From Methylotenera_A sp963701715 (GTDB taxonomy: Bacteria; Pseudomonadota; Gammaproteobacteria; Burkholderiales; Methylophilaceae), in the NCBI GenBank assembly GCA_963701715.1, contig CAVPAX010000009.1, positions 97,201-161,200 on the forward strand: DNA of 64,000 nt, read 5' to 3'. The translations under genes and the position numbers were made by a program. Positions 60,651 to 64,000 of this stretch are shown here, piece after piece. The first letter of the stretch is position 1; each line of letters begins with the position of its first letter. A model generated the notes under the pieces. It was not told where the DNA came from, did not search any database, and saw only the letters and a list, made by a program, of their open reading frames with translations.

Positions 60651-62165
60651 ATGACCACAAAAAATGCTGATATTGGCCTAGTTGGCCTAGCCGTAATGGG
60701 GCAGAATCTAGCCCTCAATATTGCCGACCATGGCTATACCATTGCGGTTTATAACCGCGACCCCAAAAAAACCCTTAACTTTATTGAAGAATGTAAAAAA
60801 AATGAGCCATCTCATGAGCGCGTGGTGGGACATACTGATCTGGCATCATTTGTATTAAGTATTAAACGACCACGTAAAATAGTATTGTTGGTAAAAGCAG
60901 GCAGCGCGACCGATGTGACCATTAATGCTTTAATGCCTTTTTTGGAGCAAGGCGATATCATTATTGACGGCGGAAATTCATTGTGGACAGACACGATTCG
61001 TCGCGAAAAAGAGCTTGCCGTTAAAGGTATTGATTTTATAGGTTCAGGTGTTTCTGGCGGCGAAACTGGCGCACGTTTTGGCCCAAGTTTAATGCCATCT
61101 GGCACTCGCAAAGCCTGGGCTTCTCTAGAACCGATTTGGCGCGATATCGCTGCTAAAGTGGATCCCGTGACAGGTGAGCCTTTAGAAGGTGGAAAGCCTG
61201 GGAAACCAGTTGAGGGCGGGTTCTCATGCGCCGAATATATTGGCCCAGATGGTGCTGGCCACTATGTAAAAATGGTGCATAACGGCATCGAATATATTGA
61301 TATGCAGTTGATTTGCGAAGCTTATTGGTTGATGAAAAATTTGTTGGGCATGCCGGCAGATGAAATTGGCAAGGTATTCCAAGAATGGAATAAGGGTGAG
61401 TTATCAAGCTTCCTGATTGAGATTACAGGTGATATCTTGCAGCAAAAAGACCCGGAAGGCCCTGGCTTCTTGGTAGATAAAGTGATGGATGCCGCTGGTC
61501 AGAAAGGCACAGGACAATGGACTGCGGCCAATGCGTTAGAGCTTGGCGCACCTGCCAATGCAATTGCGGCTGCGGTATATGCGCGTGCACTTTCAAGTAT
61601 CAAGGAAGAGCGTGTTGAAGCCAGCAAGATTCTGAAGGGCCCAGTAATTAAGCAGGAAAGCGATAAGAAAGAAATTATTGAGGCCATCAGAAATGCGCTG
61701 TATTGCTCCAAAATTTGTGCCTATGCGCAAGGCTTTCAGCTTATTGATAAGGCGCAAGTAGCTTATAACTGGAAACTTAACTTTGGTGAGATTGCACAGA
61801 TATGGCGTGGTGGCTGCATTATACGTGCGCGTTTCTTGCAAAAAATTACCAATGCCTATGCATTGAATTCTCGCCTGAAGAACCTGATGCTTGATCCGTA
61901 TTTCACTAATGCAATGAATGATGGACAAGCAGGTTGGCGCAAGGTCATTGCTCTGGCAGTCACTAATGGTATTCCTGCACAAGGTTTCAGTGCAGCACTG
62001 GCTTATTATGATGGTTATCGTAGTGCTGTGCTGCCGGCGAATCTATTGCAGGCGCAGCGCGACTACTTTGGCGCACATACCTATGAGCGTGTAGACCACC
62101 CACGTGGCGAATTCTTCCATTTGGATTGGCCAGATCCAAAACGTCCGCAGTTAAAAGTTGAGTAG
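60651..62165 (+). CDS. gnd: 6-phosphogluconate dehydrogenase, decarboxylating
   Basis: This cytoplasmic enzyme oxidises 6-phosphogluconate to ribulose 5-phosphate and CO2. The nucleotide-binding motif GLAVMGQNLALNIADHGYTI, the DGGNSLWTDTIRREKEL block, and the active-site region YVKMVHNGIEYIDMQLICEA are present; the 504-residue length is the long form. In RuMP methylotrophs it takes part in a dissimilatory cycle that oxidises formaldehyde. It is a single gene with its own terminator. Confidence 0.96.
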   Translation: MTTKNADIGLVGLAVMGQNLALNIADHGYTIAVYNRDPKKTLNFIEECKKNEPSHERVVGHTDLASFVLSIKRPRKIVLLVKAGSATDVTINALMPFLEQGDIIIDGGNSLWTDTIRREKELAVKGIDFIGSGVSGGETGARFGPSLMPSGTRKAWASLEPIWRDIAAKVDPVTGEPLEGGKPGKPVEGGFSCAEYIGPDGAGHYVKMVHNGIEYIDMQLICEAYWLMKNLLGMPADEIGKVFQEWNKGELSSFLIEITGDILQQKDPEGPGFLVDKVMDAAGQKGTGQWTAANALELGAPANAIAAAVYARALSSIKEERVEASKILKGPVIKQESDKKEIIEAIRNALYCSKICAYAQGFQLIDKAQVAYNWKLNFGEIAQIWRGGCIIRARFLQKITNAYALNSRLKNLMLDPYFTNAMNDGQAGWRKVIALAVTNGIPAQGFSAALAYYDGYRSAVLPANLLQAQRDYFGAHTYERVDHPRGEFFHLDWPDPKRPQLKVE

Positions 62166-62204
62166 ATACCATATATATCTGAATTAATGTTAATTCAAAT
62201 TCAG

Positions 62205-62237
62205 AAAGTGGGCTGGCGAAATCGCGGCCCACTTTTT
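62205..62237 (+). terminator. terminator of gnd
   Basis: AAAGTGGGC (62205-62213) pairs with GCCCACTTT, followed by TTG. A 9-bp stem 40 nt after the gnd stop. Confidence 0.88.
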
Positions 62238-62284
62238 GTTCAACCTACTGCTTGACTCACTTTAAGTTTAGTTTTGTATTTAAG

Positions 62285-62461
62285 CTAAACGCAGTCGCTG
62301 TAAGCTTCTAATGTACGATTAAGATTTGTCTGTTTCTGTAAATCTACAACATTGGATTTTTGCACTTTTGACTTATCGGTTTTTTGATTAAGTGCAGGTT
62401 CGTAAATTTCATCAATCAGTTCTGTTTCTACAGCTTTCTTAACATTTGTTACTTGCATCAT
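62285..62461 (-). CDS. 58-residue orphan protein with C-terminal Cys
   Basis: It starts MMQVTNVKKAVETELIDEIY and ends TNLNRTLEAYSDCV. AAAAGGAAAAT precedes the ATG pair. It is hydrophilic, with a helix-prone N-terminus and a Cys as the second-last residue. No family is recognised. The hairpin plus T-run directly upstream suggests control by premature termination. Confidence 0.6.
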   Translation of the reverse strand: MMQVTNVKKAVETELIDEIYEPALNQKTDKSKVQKSNVVDLQKQTNLNRTLEAYSDCV

Positions 62462-62479
62462 ATTTTCCTTTTGGGAGTT

Positions 62480-62508
62480 AAAAAACTACAGGAATTGTGT
62501 TCCTGTAG
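62480..62508 (-). terminator. attenuator-like terminator before the 58-residue gene
   Basis: Read on the minus strand: CTACAGGAA, loop CACAA, TTCCTGTAG, then TTTTTT. It is a perfect 9-bp stem with a T-run, about 20 nt before the ATG of the small gene on the same strand. Confidence 0.75.
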
Positions 62509-62548
62509 CATGTGAGTTAAATTTATCAGATAAATTCATCTTTTTCAT
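62486..62548 (-). CDS. possible 20-residue leader peptide
   Basis: The frame MKKMNLSDKFNSHATGTQFL ends inside the attenuator hairpin. Such overlap is typical of translation-coupled attenuation. There is no strong ribosome site, so this is tentative. Confidence 0.3.
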   Translation of the reverse strand: MKKMNLSDKFNSHATGTQFL

Positions 62549-62760
62549 GAAATTTAGTCGATAAAACATCAAAATCATTACATCGTGGTATATAACGTCT
62601 ATAGTCTGTTGCGGAATACACAAAAATTACAATTTTTTATTACATTTGATTGGAAGCAATAGCCATACCAGTAATCGGTTAAGTAAATTAAGTTATTAAA
62701 AATACGCAAAAAACCTAGTAATCATCTTAAAATAACACTCTTTCACGTGGTTTAGAGCGT

Positions 62761-62964
62761 ATGGAAATTTATATAAATGGCAATATCAGAAAATTTGATA
62801 GCGGGAACATGACAATTTCTGCACTAATAGTGACATTAAATTTAACTGGCAAACGGTTAGCAATTGAAAAAAATGGAGAAATAGTGCCACGCAGTCAATT
62901 TTCAGAAGAAAAATTGCAAGATGGGGATAAGTTGGAAATTGTAGGTGCGGTAGGTGGCGGATAA
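62761..62964 (+). CDS. thiS: sulfur carrier protein ThiS
   Basis: A 67-residue ubiquitin-fold protein (LAIEKNGEIVPRSQFSEEKL; DKLEIVGAVGGG) with the C-terminal Gly-Gly that becomes a thiocarboxylate. It donates sulfur for the thiamin thiazole ring. It lies 17 nt before thiG. No TPP riboswitch was seen upstream. Confidence 0.93.
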   Translation: MEIYINGNIRKFDSGNMTISALIVTLNLTGKRLAIEKNGEIVPRSQFSEEKLQDGDKLEIVGAVGGG

Positions 62965-62981
62965 GTGAGTAGTGGAAAATT

Positions 62982-63764
62982 ATGAATGAACAATTAATGA
63001 TTGCAGGCAAACCTTATTATTCGCGTTTGCTGGTAGGAACAGGAAAATACAAGGATTTTACCGAAACACGTGCTGCAATTGACGCAAGTGGCGCGCAGAT
63101 TGTCACAGTGGCTATACGCCGAACCAATATTGGTCAAACTGCCGGTGAACCTTCGTTGCTGGAATATTTGCCGCCGGAAGAGTTTACTTATTTACCCAAT
63201 ACCGCAGGTTGTTATTCTGCCGATGATGCAATACGTACTTTACGATTGGCGCGCGAGTTACTGGATGGTCATAAGCTGGTGAAACTGGAGGTGTTGGGCG
63301 ACCCAAAAACCTTGTATCCCAATGTGATTGAAACAATTGCTGCTGCCAAAGTACTGGTAAAAGATGGCTTTGACGTGATGGTATACACCTCCGATGACCC
63401 TATTATTGCCAAGCAACTCGAAGATATAGGCTGCTGTGCGGTAATGCCGCTAGCTTCTCTCATCGGCTCCGGCATGGGGATTCTGAATCCATGGAATTTG
63501 CAGATTATCATCGAAAACTCAAATATTCCCGTACTGGTAGATGCGGGTGTAGGTTGCGCTGCGGACGCGGCCATTGCTATGGAGCTTGGTTGTGACGGCG
63601 TACTTATGAACACAGCAATAGCTGCCGCGCGTGACCCTGTGTTGATGGCATCAGCCATGAAAAAGGCCATTGAGGCTGGCCGCGAGTCTTTTCTTGCAGG
63701 ACGCATGCCTAAGAAGTTGTACTCAGCTAGCCCGAGCTCGCCTACAAGCGGCATGATCGGGTGA
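62982..63764 (+). CDS. thiG: thiazole synthase ThiG
   Basis: This 260-residue TIM-barrel enzyme makes the thiazole phosphate of thiamin together with ThiS. Typical blocks are SRLLVGTGKYKDFTETRAAI, NTAGCYSADDAIRTLRLARE, VKLEVLGDPKTLYPNVIET and IPVLVDAGVGCAADAAIAME. Its stop is 1 nt before apaG, so thiSG-apaG may be one transcript. Confidence 0.95.
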   Translation: MNEQLMIAGKPYYSRLLVGTGKYKDFTETRAAIDASGAQIVTVAIRRTNIGQTAGEPSLLEYLPPEEFTYLPNTAGCYSADDAIRTLRLARELLDGHKLVKLEVLGDPKTLYPNVIETIAAAKVLVKDGFDVMVYTSDDPIIAKQLEDIGCCAVMPLASLIGSGMGILNPWNLQIIIENSNIPVLVDAGVGCAADAAIAMELGCDGVLMNTAIAAARDPVLMASAMKKAIEAGRESFLAGRMPKKLYSASPSSPTSGMIG

Positions 63765-63765
63765 A

Positions 63766-64000
63766 ATGACTACAACAGATAAAAAGTATATGTTTTCGGT
63801 GAGCGTGAATACTGCTTATCTACCTGACCAATCAAATCCAGATGATAATAAATATGCCTTTGCTTACACGGTTACTATTAACAACGTTGGCAGCGTGGCA
63901 GCACAATTAATTAGCCGTCATTGGGTTATTACTGATGCAAATAATCATGTACAGGAAGTTAAAGGTTTGGGCGTGATTGGCGCACAGCCTTTATTGCAGC
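63766..64000 (+). CDS. apaG: ApaG protein, 3' truncated by the window
   Basis: The first 78 residues are visible: MTTTDKKYMFSVSVNTAYLP, then YAFAYTVTINNVGSVAAQLI and SRHWVITDANNHVQEVKGLG. This is the ApaG fold (fibronectin-like). ApaG is linked to metal resistance and diadenosine tetraphosphate turnover in enterobacteria, but its activity is unclear. Confidence 0.92.
   Translation, partial: MTTTDKKYMFSVSVNTAYLPDQSNPDDNKYAFAYTVTINNVGSVAAQLISRHWVITDANNHVQEVKGLGVIGAQPLLQ

Noticed and set aside
62462..62760. Possible TPP riboswitch upstream of thiS-thiG.
   Set aside because: The conserved CTGAGA and ACCTGATC-type blocks are absent; only a minus-strand terminator hairpin was found.

Overview
The window looks like the chromosome of a betaproteobacterial methylotroph, most likely Methylophilaceae (Methylotenera/Methylophilus-like). 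The evidence is a lanthanide-type PQQ methanol dehydrogenase (xoxF), a formaldehyde-activating enzyme (fae), 6-phosphogluconate dehydrogenase (gnd) as expected beside a ribulose monophosphate cycle, and moderately AT-rich DNA. The genus is inferred from gene content only. No rRNA, tRNA, CRISPR array, transposase or phage gene was recognised.

Layout. 0-7 kb: RND efflux adaptor and pump, a Pcm-like methyltransferase, a TolC-like channel, an isochorismatase-like hydrolase and a small anchored protein, then waaA on the opposite strand. 8.3-11.7 kb: a split B12-dependent ribonucleotide reductase (nrdJa/nrdJb) behind a pair of NrdR-like boxes. 11.7-15.6 kb: small accessory genes (KTSC, DUF2721, DUF3617, YdaT-like, thpR) mixed with dispersed repeats and gene remnants. 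15.7-29.7 kb: an MSHA-like type IV pilus / type II secretion-like locus with an O-oligosaccharyltransferase-like gene, two large pilins, a fused PilM/PilN, PilO-, GspE-, GspF- and PilP-like genes, a secretin, a lipoprotein and a mini-pilin. A sigma-54 promoter precedes the first complete pilin. About twenty frameshifts interrupt nearly every gene between 16.1 and 26.2 kb, while the flanking genes are intact. 30-36 kb: a MocR regulator divergent from xoxF, then ExbB, ExbD and a glycine-rich TonB. 36-41 kb: a two-PepSY protein, DUF2784, acylphosphatase, a Mut7-C protein, a SOUL protein, and three paralogous ~50-residue proteins interspersed with 37-nt hairpin repeats. 41.5-44.7 kb: a giant cytoplasmic-helix/AsmA fusion. 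45-47 kb: a perfect FNR box, a 32-residue membrane protein and NnrS. 47-51 kb: permease plus eutBC. 51-60 kb: MFS transporter, diguanylate cyclase, alkA/alkB-type repair genes, cupin, fae, tsaC, a zinc-ribbon protein, a protease-TPR protein and a dienelactone hydrolase. 60-64 kb: gnd, a 58-residue protein behind an attenuator-like hairpin, thiS, thiG and the start of apaG.

How the genes fit together. XoxF oxidises methanol in the periplasm and needs a lanthanide; the adjacent TonB/ExbB/ExbD set could energise uptake of that metal. Fae handles formaldehyde, and gnd belongs to sugar phosphate metabolism. nrdJ and eutBC both need adenosylcobalamin. The pilus-like locus with its glycosyltransferase, together with the 37-nt hairpin family and the three small paralogues, is the least explained part. 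Frameshifts are reported as seen; the sequence alone cannot separate gene decay from base-calling or assembly error.
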